The position numbers and the translations under genes are program-made. A model generated the notes under the pieces. It ran no database searches. It saw only the letters and a program-made list of their open reading frames with translations, and was not told where the DNA came from. Shown one piece after another: positions 1 to 5,404 of a DNA stretch of 5,404 nt (positions within the stretch are counted from its first letter, which is position 1; each line of letters opens with the position of its first letter). The DNA is from Prevotellaceae bacterium. Lineage in GTDB: Bacteria; Bacteroidota; Bacteroidia; Bacteroidales; Paludibacteraceae. The stretch lies in the NCBI GenBank assembly GCA_031270425.1, contig JAISXQ010000017.1, positions 1 to 5,404 on the forward strand, in the 5' to 3' direction.

Positions 1-59
1 GAATAAAAGGTAAAAAATGTTTCGAGGAAGCCGCCAATGATTAAAATAAACCAATTCAT
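1..59 (-). CDS. SMR-family small multidrug transporter, N-terminal fragment (cut by window edge)
   Basis: Reading the minus strand from the ATG at 59-57 gives 19 codons, MNWFILIIGGFLETFFTFY, open to the left edge. This is a hydrophobic first transmembrane helix beginning M-N-W with a lone acidic residue, Glu13. In the SMR (DMT superfamily) transporters the only membrane-embedded acid of helix 1 is Glu13 (SugE/Gdx) or Glu14 (EmrE), and it binds both proton and cation substrate. A following G-K-A-type segment, which would help confirm the family, lies outside the window. SMR proteins are normally about 105-110 residues and work as dimers in the inner membrane, so only about one sixth is visible. 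The gene is divergent from porG and not part of its operon. I could not find a convincing TAnnTTTG box for it. The family call rests on very few residues; another short membrane protein is possible, and the subtype cannot be decided. Confidence 0.55.
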   Translation of the reverse strand, partial: MNWFILIIGGFLETFFTFY

Positions 60-156
60 TGTACAATGGCTTGTTATAGGTGTCTGTTTTTGCAATATTT
101 TGTTAAATTAAGGCTTTAAGCTCCACAGGCAACTCACTACATTGAAAGATTATCAT

Positions 157-164
157 TACTTTTG
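157..164 (+). promoter_or_regulatory. Bacteroidota-type -7 promoter box upstream of porG
   Basis: TACTTTTG is an exact match to TAnnTTTG, the -7 element used by the primary sigma factor of Bacteroidota. No TTTG sits at the expected 19-21 base spacing upstream; the nearest is ATTG at 141-144. That ATTG is better placed for an overlapping one-mismatch box, TGCCTTTG at 163-170. Transcription would start near 170 and leave a leader of roughly 70-75 bases before the porG ATG. The rest of the divergent gap (60-244) is A/T-rich and I see no operator, riboswitch or further gene in it. The exact 10-mer TTACTTTTGC recurs before the second skp gene (5047-5056). Confidence 0.55.
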
Positions 165-244
165 CCTTTGATTTTTTATCGGGCTGTATAAAATTAAAGT
201 ATGAAAAATGCGTTTATTTATTGATAAGCACATTTTTTTAAGTT

Positions 245-925
245 ATGATAGTAAGATCCATTGTTTTTTTTGTTTCAATCCTGTTTTCTTTTTTGTTTAG
301 TCTGCCGGTTGCAGCCGGAAACGACTACCGTTCGGAAATAGGTCCTGTTGCCGGAAGTTCTTTGTATATTGGCGACGCCCGGATAGCGTATCCTCACAAT
401 GCCGAATTGACGTATGGATTGGTATTCCGTTATCGTTTCGATCAGCGTTTGGCGTTGAAGGCGGAATGGAATACGGCTAAAACCAGCGGAGGGTATTTTG
501 ACAATGCCGCCGGGATTGAGACGCATTTCAGAAACGATATAACGGCGTTGGATCTTTGCGGGGAGTTTAATTTTTTCAATTATGCCCAACGCCTGCCCCA
601 GCGCACAGCTAAAAAATACGCTACGTATATCTTTGCAGGCGCGGGAATTATGGCTTATCCCTACGCTTCGGAACTTGCAATTCATCCCGCTGTTTCTTTC
701 GGAGCCGGATTTAAGGTAAAATTGCTCGATCGCTTGAATCTGAATTTTCAATATGCCAATCGCTTGCTTTTGGCAGATAATATGGAAGGAGTTGACTTGT
801 TGAACGACAACGCGCGGTTAAATGGCTCCAATTTTTTGAATAATGATTTACTGGCTTCATTTACAGTGGGGTTGACTTTCGACCTTTGGGTAAAAAATTG
901 TAAATGTATAAAATGGAACCCCTAA
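245..925 (+). CDS. porG: PorG-like DUF6089 outer-membrane beta-barrel protein (type IX secretion)
   Basis: 226 residues. Residues 1-24 form a signal peptide with a long Phe/Leu/Ile-rich core ending V-A-A before Gly25. The mature protein has the alternating hydrophobic/polar pattern of a small outer-membrane beta-barrel. Features I associate with the DUF6089/PorG family are: YRSEIGPVAGSSLYIGDA (28-45), a GLVFRYRF strand (58-65), EFNFFNY (107-113), YIFAGAG (128-134), and a C-terminal end with a C-x-C pair (Cys219, Cys221) after the final strand. In Porphyromonas gingivalis PorG is a type IX secretion component that anchors the periplasmic PorK/PorN ring to the outer membrane, and its gene also stands immediately before uppS, bamA and two ompH/skp genes. 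The start is firm: an in-frame TAA at 239-241 lies just upstream, so ATG 245 is the first possible. Function is inferred from family and synteny. Whether this organism has the rest of the type IX system is not visible here. Confidence 0.85.
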   Translation: MIVRSIVFFVSILFSFLFSLPVAAGNDYRSEIGPVAGSSLYIGDARIAYPHNAELTYGLVFRYRFDQRLALKAEWNTAKTSGGYFDNAAGIETHFRNDITALDLCGEFNFFNYAQRLPQRTAKKYATYIFAGAGIMAYPYASELAIHPAVSFGAGFKVKLLDRLNLNFQYANRLLLADNMEGVDLLNDNARLNGSNFLNNDLLASFTVGLTFDLWVKNCKCIKWNP

Positions 926-944
926 GCCATAGAGGGGTATTTTT
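918..944 (+). terminator. Hairpin plus T-run at the porG stop: possible attenuator
   Basis: ACCCCT (918-923) pairs with AGGGGT (933-938), a perfect 6-base stem around a 9-base loop, followed by TATTTTT (938-944). The shape is that of a short intrinsic terminator. It begins inside the last porG codons, overlaps the first base of the TAA stop, and ends 5 bases before the uppS ATG. Because uppS is essential and no separate promoter is visible between the two genes, full termination here seems unlikely. Partial attenuation, mRNA 3'-end protection after processing, or control of uppS translation are alternatives. The stem is short, so the effect may be weak. Confidence 0.4.
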
Positions 945-949
945 AACTT

Positions 950-1672
950 ATGTCGTATTTGGAGAAGATTGATAAAACGCGGCTGCCCAGGCACATTGCC
1001 ATCATTATGGACGGTAACGGACGTTGGGCGAAAGAACGCGGCTACGAGCGCATATTCGGGCATCAGGCGGGCGTGGAGTCGGTGCGTCAAACGACCGAAG
1101 CCGCCGCCGAAATAGGCGTCGAGTATCTGACTTTGTATGCGTTTTCCACCGAAAACTGGGAACGCCCGCAAGCCGAAGTCGACGCTTTGATGAGCCTTTT
1201 GGTCGATTCCATACAGAGAGAAACTCCTACCTTAAATAAGAACAATATTCGTTTGGCGGCAATCGGAAATCTGAACCGCCTGCCTGCCGGCGTAAGGGAA
1301 AAATTGCAAGCCTGTATTTCTGAAACTGCCAAAAATACCGGTTTGACGCTTGTTTTGGCGCTTAGCTATTCAGCCCGCTGGGAAATTGTGAATGCTGTGC
1401 GCGAAATTTGCGAGGAAGTGGAACGCGGAGACTATTTGCGCGACGAAATCGACGACCGGCTTTTTGCGCAACGCCTTACTACCCGTAGCATTCCCGATCC
1501 CGATTTGATGATACGTACCAGCGGCGAACTGCGTATCAGTAACTTTCTACTGTGGCAGTTGGCTTATGCCGAATTATATTTTACGCCGGTACATTGGCCC
1601 GATTTTAGAAAAGACGATCTTTACCGGGCTATTTATGAATTTCAAAGGCGCGAACGCCGTTTTGGGAAATGA
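950..1672 (+). CDS. uppS: Undecaprenyl diphosphate synthase (cis-prenyltransferase)
   Basis: 240 residues, normal family length. The enzyme adds eight isopentenyl diphosphates to farnesyl diphosphate in cis to make C55 undecaprenyl diphosphate, the precursor of the lipid carrier for peptidoglycan, O-antigen and capsule; it acts at the cytoplasmic side of the inner membrane. The signature [14 protein letters not shown] (15-28) carries the Mg-binding Asp21 with Asn23, Arg25 and Trp26. His38, then [11 protein letters not shown] (63-73) with Ser66, Asn69, Arg72 and Glu76, and [17 protein letters not shown] (183-199) with Arg189, Arg195 and Ser197, followed by Glu208, all match E. coli UppS active-site residues with a constant offset of five. 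An in-frame TAA at 944-946 forces the ATG at 950. It lies 24 bases after porG, and its TGA overlaps the bamA ATG, suggesting co-transcription and translational coupling. The central [11 protein letters not shown] replaces the more usual N-Y-G-G-R form; I believe this is a lineage variant, not damage. Confidence 0.97.
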   Translation: MSYLEKIDKTRLPRHIAIIMDGNGRWAKERGYERIFGHQAGVESVRQTTEAAAEIGVEYLTLYAFSTENWERPQAEVDALMSLLVDSIQRETPTLNKNNIRLAAIGNLNRLPAGVREKLQACISETAKNTGLTLVLALSYSARWEIVNAVREICEEVERGDYLRDEIDDRLFAQRLTTRSIPDPDLMIRTSGELRISNFLLWQLAYAELYFTPVHWPDFRKDDLYRAIYEFQRRERRFGK

Positions 1673-4338
1673 CAAAATTTAATTTTACACGAGACATTAT
1701 AAAGCAAGCTATGTATTATAAAAAGCTGTTTTTCTTTTCGCTTTTTTTCGTATTGGCGCATTTCGTTGCGGCTCAAACAACTGCAAGCGAAGGCGAACCG
1801 GACACTCCGGTAATAGAATATTCAACGCAGAATTTAAAATACGAGATAGTTGAAATACGAATTAGCGGCGCCGATAATTATGAGGAGTTTGCCATAATCG
1901 GATATTCCGGTCTGGCGGTGGGAGATGTGGTAAGCATACCCGGAGACGAAATTACAAACGCTGTAAAACGTTTTGTCCGTCAGGGGCTTTTTTCCGACGT
2001 AAAGATTCTTGCCGATAAAATAGAAGACGGAAAAGTGTGGCTTCATATTGCCTTGACGGAACGTCCGCGGGTATCGGGGATAAATTACCACGGATTGAAA
2101 AAAGCGGAAATCGAAGACCTCGAACTGCGCGTGGGAATTGTAAAAGGCAACCAGATTACTCCCAATATATCCGACAGGGCGAAAACGGTGGTCGAAAAAT
2201 ACATGCAGGAGAAAGGTTTTTTGAATGCGGATGTAAACGTTTATCAGCGCAACGACCCTGAAAAACCCGGGCACGTTGTTGTCGATGTAAATGTAGATAA
2301 GAAACTGAAAACAAAGGTAAACCGGCTGATAATAACCGGAAACGAGGCTCTGTCGCAAATGAGAATCGACCGGGCAATGAAAAAAACCAGTGAAAAGGGA
2401 AAATGGTACAATATTTTCAGCACAAAAAAATTCATACGCGAAGAATACGAAAAAGATAAAAACCTGGTAATAGAAAAATACAACGAAATCGGATACCGCG
2501 ACGCCTATATCGTTGCCGACAGCATTGTCCCTTTCGATGAAAAATCGGTAAATGTGTATATTAGCGTGGACGAAGGGAAGAGGTATTATTTCCGCGATAT
2601 AAAATGGATTGGAAATACGGTGTACCCTTATGAATTTTTAGACGCCAATTTGTTGATAAAAAAAGGCGATGTTTATAACCACAAGCAATTGACCGAACGT
2701 TTGGATTCCGACGACGACGCCGTAGGAAAATTATACCGCGACAGGGGATATTTGTTTGCGCGCATCGATCCGGTCGAGGTGCTTATCGATAACGATTCCA
2801 TTGATTTTGAAATGCGCATTTTCGAGGGCAAGCCGGCAACGATAAACGAGATCGGCATTATCGGCAATACCCGTGTTTACGAACATGTTATACGCCGTGA
2901 GCTTTATACCAAACCCGGACAGTTGTACAGCCAGTCCGATATTGTCCGTTCGCTTGGCGAGTTGTCGCGCATGGGGCATTTCGATCAGGAGAAAGTGTTT
3001 CAGGATATTGATATTCAGCCCAATCCCGAAAACGGAACGGTGGATATTAACTATGTGCTCGAAACAAAGGGAAGCGACCAGGTGGAGTTTTCCGCCGGTA
3101 TCGGAGGTACGGGGCTTGTGGGAAGCCTCGGATTAAAATTCAGCAACTTTGCCATTCAAAACCTGTTCAAACCCGAAATGTACCGCATCGTGCCCCAGGG
3201 CGAAGGGCAAACCTTTTCGATAAACGCGCGTACCAGCGGACAGCAGTACAGTTCTTTCAGCGCATCTTTTTTGGAGCCTTGGATGGGCGGGAAACGTCCG
3301 AATTCCCTGTCGATTTCGGCGTATTACGCCCATCAGTCCGGTTATAGTAACAGCATGATGAACAGCCTTTACAATTATAACCCCTACCTCGGATACGGCA
3401 GTTACGGCGGTTACAGTAATAGTTATGATTCCGATTATTATTATAATATGATGGCGACCGGAATCGACCCCGACAAGTATATTCGAACGTTGGGGCTTTC
3501 CATCGGCTATGGCAAGCGCTTGAATTGGCCCGACGATTATTTTACCTTCTACGGGGAACTTTCCTACCAGTTGTATATGTTGAACGATTGGTCTGTTATG
3601 GGCTTGCCCAACGGCAATTATCACAATCCGAGCCTGAATTTGGTGCTGAGCCGCAATTCGGTAATGAACCCGATTTATCCCCGCAGCGGTTCGACTTTTT
3701 CCCTGGGCTTGAAAGTTACGCCGCCTTATTCCCTGCTGAACGGAAAAGACTATTCCGATCCGAATATGCCGGGTGAAGAACGCTATAAATTTATCGAATA
3801 CCACAAATGGAAATTCAGCGCCAAAACATTTACGCCTCTCGATAAAATTCAAAAATTGGTGTTGATGGCAAGAATGGAATTTGGTTACTTGGGGCACTAC
3901 AACATCAACGCGCGTTCGCCTTTCGACCGCTTTATGCTTGGCGGCGACGGCATGTCGGGCTATTCGTCGTCTTATACCATGGGCATGGAATATGTGCCCC
4001 TGCGCGGATACGATGCGGGAGAGCCTTTTGTAGGTGCAGCGGGCATGACCGAAAGTACGCCGAGTTACCTGTATAATAAATATACGCTTGAATTGCGTTA
4101 TCCGATATCGCTGGAGCAGTCGGCTACTATTTACGCGCTTACCTTTGTCGAAGCGGGAAACAGTTTTTACAATGTAAAAGATTATAATCCCTTTAACCTC
4201 CGCCGTTCCGCAGGTGTAGGGGTGCGCATATTCCTGCAAATGTTCGGTATGCTGGGAATCGACTGGGCATACGGATTCGATGCCAACGATCCGTCTAAGG
4301 GCAGCCATTTCCATTTTGTATTGGGACAGGAATTGTAA
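1669..4338 (+). CDS. bamA: BamA / Omp85 outer-membrane protein assembly factor
   Basis: 889 residues from the overlapping ATG. BamA folds and inserts beta-barrel proteins into the outer membrane. Order of parts: signal peptide ending V-A-A-Q (about 15-36); five POTRA repeats at roughly 54-131, 134-213, 216-302, 305-387 and 388-467, each with the beta-alpha-alpha-beta-beta pattern and G-N/G-L turn (for example LIITGN 219-224 in the third and IGIIGNTR in the fifth); then a barrel from about 470 to the end. The barrel holds the Omp85 loop-6 motif as LRGY (778-781). A Tyr/Gly/Asn-rich insert at about 552-597 probably forms extracellular loop 3. The C-terminus is FHFVLGQEL, ending in Leu instead of the usual aromatic. 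The start is uncertain: ATG 1669 overlaps the uppS stop (ATGA), but ATG 1711 (residue 15) gives a more typical 22-residue signal peptide, [22 protein letters not shown], with A-rich sequence before it. Longer than E. coli BamA (810), mainly in the barrel loops. Confidence 0.96.
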   Translation: MTKFNFTRDIIKQAMYYKKLFFFSLFFVLAHFVAAQTTASEGEPDTPVIEYSTQNLKYEIVEIRISGADNYEEFAIIGYSGLAVGDVVSIPGDEITNAVKRFVRQGLFSDVKILADKIEDGKVWLHIALTERPRVSGINYHGLKKAEIEDLELRVGIVKGNQITPNISDRAKTVVEKYMQEKGFLNADVNVYQRNDPEKPGHVVVDVNVDKKLKTKVNRLIITGNEALSQMRIDRAMKKTSEKGKWYNIFSTKKFIREEYEKDKNLVIEKYNEIGYRDAYIVADSIVPFDEKSVNVYISVDEGKRYYFRDIKWIGNTVYPYEFLDANLLIKKGDVYNHKQLTERLDSDDDAVGKLYRDRGYLFARIDPVEVLIDNDSIDFEMRIFEGKPATINEIGIIGNTRVYEHVIRRELYTKPGQLYSQSDIVRSLGELSRMGHFDQEKVFQDIDIQPNPENGTVDINYVLETKGSDQVEFSAGIGGTGLVGSLGLKFSNFAIQNLFKPEMYRIVPQGEGQTFSINARTSGQQYSSFSASFLEPWMGGKRPNSLSISAYYAHQSGYSNSMMNSLYNYNPYLGYGSYGGYSNSYDSDYYYNMMATGIDPDKYIRTLGLSIGYGKRLNWPDDYFTFYGELSYQLYMLNDWSVMGLPNGNYHNPSLNLVLSRNSVMNPIYPRSGSTFSLGLKVTPPYSLLNGKDYSDPNMPGEERYKFIEYHKWKFSAKTFTPLDKIQKLVLMARMEFGYLGHYNINARSPFDRFMLGGDGMSGYSSSYTMGMEYVPLRGYDAGEPFVGAAGMTESTPSYLYNKYTLELRYPISLEQSATIYALTFVEAGNSFYNVKDYNPFNLRRSAGVGVRIFLQMFGMLGIDWAYGFDANDPSKGSHFHFVLGQEL

Positions 4339-4354
4339 AAGATTCTGTTTACAA
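4333..4354. repeat. Inverted repeat across the bamA stop codon
   Basis: TTGTAAA (4333-4339) and TTTACAA (4348-4354) are perfect 7-base inverted copies around an 8-base loop. The left arm contains the bamA TAA. No T-run follows on the plus strand, so it is not a standard intrinsic terminator; an A8 run lies further downstream (about 4367-4374). It may form a weak A/U-rich hairpin in the mRNA or be chance. Confidence 0.3.
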
Positions 4355-4529
4355 ACCGGCGGCTACAAAAAAAATGTTAAAATACTGAACTTTACTGTAC
4401 TTGATTTGTCTGTATGGTTTAGAAGCCATTTACGATTTAAAAATTCTTTGAAAATTTAAAATTAATAACCTCCCAACAAAGTCGCGAAGCGCATAAAGTC
4501 TTTGCTCTTTGTTCTAAAATTTGAAAATT
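4339..4529 (+). other. Non-coding gap between bamA and the first skp gene
   Basis: 191 A/T-rich bases without a credible gene, much longer than the other junctions of the cluster. It probably holds an untranslated leader for skp and perhaps a promoter, but I found no exact TAnnTTTG. The closest is TTGATTTG (4401-4408, one mismatch), with no good TTTG upstream. Closer to the gene, TTTG occurs at 4447-4450, 4501-4504 and 4508-4511 without the preceding TA. Read-through from bamA remains possible. Confidence 0.5.
4475..4513 (+). promoter_or_regulatory. Possible structured 5' leader upstream of skp
   Basis: AACAAAG (4475-4481) and CTTTGTT (4507-4513) are perfect inverted copies 25 bases apart. 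Between them CGC-GAA-GCG (4483-4491) can form a mini-hairpin with a GAA loop; the 7-mer GCGAAGC inside it is known as an unusually stable DNA hairpin. The element ends 16 bases before the ATG. Function is unknown; it matches no riboswitch I recognise and could be chance in an A/T-rich leader. Confidence 0.25.
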
Positions 4530-5042
4530 ATGAAACGGATTGTATTTTTAGGTCTGTTGACCGCATGTACTTTTGCGCTTAACGCGCAGAAATTCGCTAT
4601 GGTGGATATGGAATATATTATGAAAAATATTCCCGCTTTTGAAACGGCAAACGAACAGTTGAACCAGGTTTCCAAAAAATGGCAGTCGGAAGTGGAGACC
4701 AAGCTCGAAGAAGTTCAGGCATTGTATAAAAATTATCAAACCGAACTGGTATTCATGTCCGAAGATATGAAGGCAAAACGCGAGGAAGAAATAATAGCCA
4801 AAGAAAAGGCGGCGCAGGAATTGAAGCGTTCTTATTTCGGAACCGAAGGAGAACTTTATAAAAAACGGGAAAGTTTAATGAAACCTATTCAGGATGAGAT
4901 TTTTACTGCTATACAGGAACTGTCGAAAGAAAAAAGTTTGGATTTGATATTTGATAAAAACTCGGCAATGAGCGTCATTTTTTCTTCCCCGAAATTGGAT
5001 ATAAGCGATGAAGTGCTCCAAAAGTTGGGTTATTCCAAATAA
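4530..5042 (+). CDS. skp: Skp/OmpH-family periplasmic chaperone (first copy)
   Basis: 170 residues, typical for the family. Residues 1-20 are a signal peptide, MKRIVFLGLLTACTFALNAQ, with likely cleavage next to the A-Q pair. The mature start KFAMVDMEYIMKNIPAFETA has the OmpH pattern of a short beta-strand, then I-x-x-x-x-P. A long charged helical stretch rich in Glu, Lys and Gln (about 33-125) is predicted to form the coiled-coil arms of the trimeric jellyfish-like chaperone. A C-terminal strand region, LDLIFDKNSAMSVIF, rejoins the body. Skp holds unfolded outer-membrane proteins in the periplasm for delivery to BamA, which is encoded just upstream. I recall that a Skp-like protein of the same locus in Porphyromonas has been linked to type IX secretion. 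ATG 4530 is preferred over the in-frame TTG at 4521, which would only add M-K-I before the signal peptide. The L-T-A-C at 10-13 resembles a lipobox but is probably not used. Confidence 0.93.
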   Translation: MKRIVFLGLLTACTFALNAQKFAMVDMEYIMKNIPAFETANEQLNQVSKKWQSEVETKLEEVQALYKNYQTELVFMSEDMKAKREEEIIAKEKAAQELKRSYFGTEGELYKKRESLMKPIQDEIFTAIQELSKEKSLDLIFDKNSAMSVIFSSPKLDISDEVLQKLGYSK

Positions 5043-5055
5043 TTTTTTACTTTTG
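5024..5055 (+). promoter_or_regulatory. Bacteroidota-type promoter for the second skp gene
   Basis: TACTTTTG (5048-5055) matches TAnnTTTG exactly. GTTG (5024-5027) matches three of the four bases of the -33 element TTTG, with a spacer of 20 bases, inside the 19-21 usual for this promoter class. The -33 part lies in the last codons of the first skp gene. Transcription would begin near 5061, leaving about 40 bases before the ATG at 5104. The 10-mer TTACTTTTGC here is identical to that upstream of porG. Confidence 0.55.
5030..5048 (+). terminator. Weak hairpin and T6 run at the end of the first skp
   Basis: TTATT (5030-5034) and AATAA (5038-5042) are perfect inverted copies around a CCA loop, and T6 (5043-5048) follows directly. 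The layout is terminator-like, but a 5-base stem of A-T pairs alone would be unstable, so strong termination is unlikely. It contains the skp TAA and abuts the promoter box of the next gene. Confidence 0.2.
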
Positions 5056-5103
5056 CGTCTTGTTTCATTGATAAATAACAAAACATTAAAAAAAACGAAC
5101 ATT

Positions 5104-5404
5104 ATGTTGAAAAAAATTGCTTTACTGATACTCTGCTCGCTTCCGGTTGTGCTGATCGCTCAGGATAAATTAGGTCATATCAACTCGCAGGATATTATTT
5201 CACAAATGCCTGAAGTGCAAACGATACAAAAAACGTTAAACGACCTGCAAACGGAATGGGAAAACACCTTGTTGAAAATGCGCGAAGAATATTACGCAAA
5301 AATCAAGGAATATCAGGAAAATCAGGCGACCATGCCCGAAAGCATTAAAGAAGCCCGCCAAAGCGAGATTGTAGAAATCGAACAGCGCATTAATACCTTC
5401 CAGC
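5104..5404 (+). CDS. skp: Skp/OmpH-family periplasmic chaperone (second copy, C-terminus outside window)
   Basis: One hundred codons are visible before the right edge. Residues 1-20 form a signal peptide, MLKKIALLILCSLPVVLIAQ, followed by D-K-L-G-H-I-N-S-Q-D-I-I-S-Q-M-P-E, which parallels the first copy's F-A-M-V-D-M-E-Y-I-M-K-N-I-P-A. The rest is Glu/Lys/Gln-rich helix (from about residue 37) matching the coiled-coil arm of OmpH-family proteins. Identity to the first copy is low outside the general pattern, so the two are old paralogs, not a recent duplication. The visible part covers roughly the first 60% of a normal 165-170 residue protein. The ATG is preceded by an A-rich stretch (about 5076-5102) typical of Bacteroidota translation starts. 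The 61-base gap contains a promoter candidate, so this gene may be expressed partly independently of its neighbour. The role is inferred to be a second periplasmic holdase for outer-membrane proteins, possibly with a different client set. Confidence 0.9.
   Translation, partial: MLKKIALLILCSLPVVLIAQDKLGHINSQDIISQMPEVQTIQKTLNDLQTEWENTLLKMREEYYAKIKEYQENQATMPESIKEARQSEIVEIEQRINTFQ

Noticed and set aside
201..224. Seven-codon upstream open frame (ATG 201 to TGA 224)
   Set aside because: Too short and without regulatory codon runs; expected by chance in an A/T-rich leader.
208..300. Small plus-strand open frame overlapping the start of porG in another frame
   Set aside because: About 30 residues, Phe/Cys-rich because it reads the T-rich signal-peptide DNA out of frame; no support as a leader peptide.
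275..751. Minus-strand open frame opposite porG
   Set aside because: Fully inside the porG reading frame, with no recognisable domain or signal, while porG has a signal peptide and family pattern.
1361..1393. Altered central motif in UppS (SYSAR in place of NYGGR)
   Set aside because: All metal- and diphosphate-binding residues are intact, and I recall similar S-Y-S-x-R forms in other Bacteroidota UppS proteins, so it is a lineage variant.
1834..2358. Minus-strand open frame opposite the BamA POTRA region
   Set aside because: Composition is unlike a folded protein and the plus strand encodes clear POTRA repeats.
3133..4314. Long 393-codon open frame on the minus strand opposite the BamA barrel
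   Set aside because: It lies entirely antisense to a strongly supported gene, its product is His/Arg/Ile/Val-rich without domain character, and it has no promoter or spacing of its own. It is a by-product of codon use on the plus strand.
4521..4529. TTG as start of the first skp gene
   Set aside because: It adds only three residues before the ATG at 4530, which by itself begins a standard signal peptide; TTG starts are rare in this phylum.
4557..4568. Lipobox-like L-T-A-C in the first Skp signal peptide
   Set aside because: The hydrophobic core before the Cys is short, a normal A-Q cleavage site follows, and Skp/OmpH proteins are soluble periplasmic chaperones.

Overview
The window looks like chromosomal DNA of a Bacteroidota member, most likely order Bacteroidales. 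Four things point there: the gene order porG (DUF6089) - uppS - bamA - skp/ompH - skp/ompH, which I know from Porphyromonas and related genera; the Bacteroidota-type promoter box TAnnTTTG, present twice as TACTTTTG; start codons preceded by A/T-rich sequence rather than a Shine-Dalgarno motif; and signal peptides ending in A-Q, as is common in this phylum.

Layout. Bases 1-59 are the first 19 codons of a minus-strand gene that runs off the left edge; its N-terminus resembles a small multidrug resistance (SMR) transporter. A divergent intergenic region of about 185 bases follows, with a promoter box at 157-164. The plus-strand cluster is: porG-like outer-membrane barrel gene (245-925); uppS, undecaprenyl diphosphate synthase (950-1672); bamA, the outer-membrane assembly barrel (1669-4338, overlapping uppS by ATGA); a 191-base gap; a first Skp/OmpH periplasmic chaperone (4530-5042); and a second, paralogous Skp/OmpH gene (5104 onward) cut by the right edge. 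The second has its own promoter candidate at 5024-5055.

How the genes fit together. All complete genes serve the cell envelope. UppS makes the C55 lipid carrier used for peptidoglycan and surface glycans. Skp-like chaperones carry unfolded barrel proteins across the periplasm, and BamA inserts them into the outer membrane. PorG is itself an outer-membrane barrel of the Bacteroidota type IX secretion system, so it is a likely client of the other products. Tight spacing from porG to bamA suggests one transcript, with a terminator-like hairpin between porG and uppS that could adjust expression.

Novelty. I see no previously undescribed system. The window is a conserved housekeeping cluster. The points most worth a second look are the hairpin at the porG stop, the tyrosine-rich surface loop of BamA, the repeated promoter box, and the truncated SMR-like gene at the left edge. 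There is no sign of mobile elements, CRISPR arrays, tRNA or rRNA.
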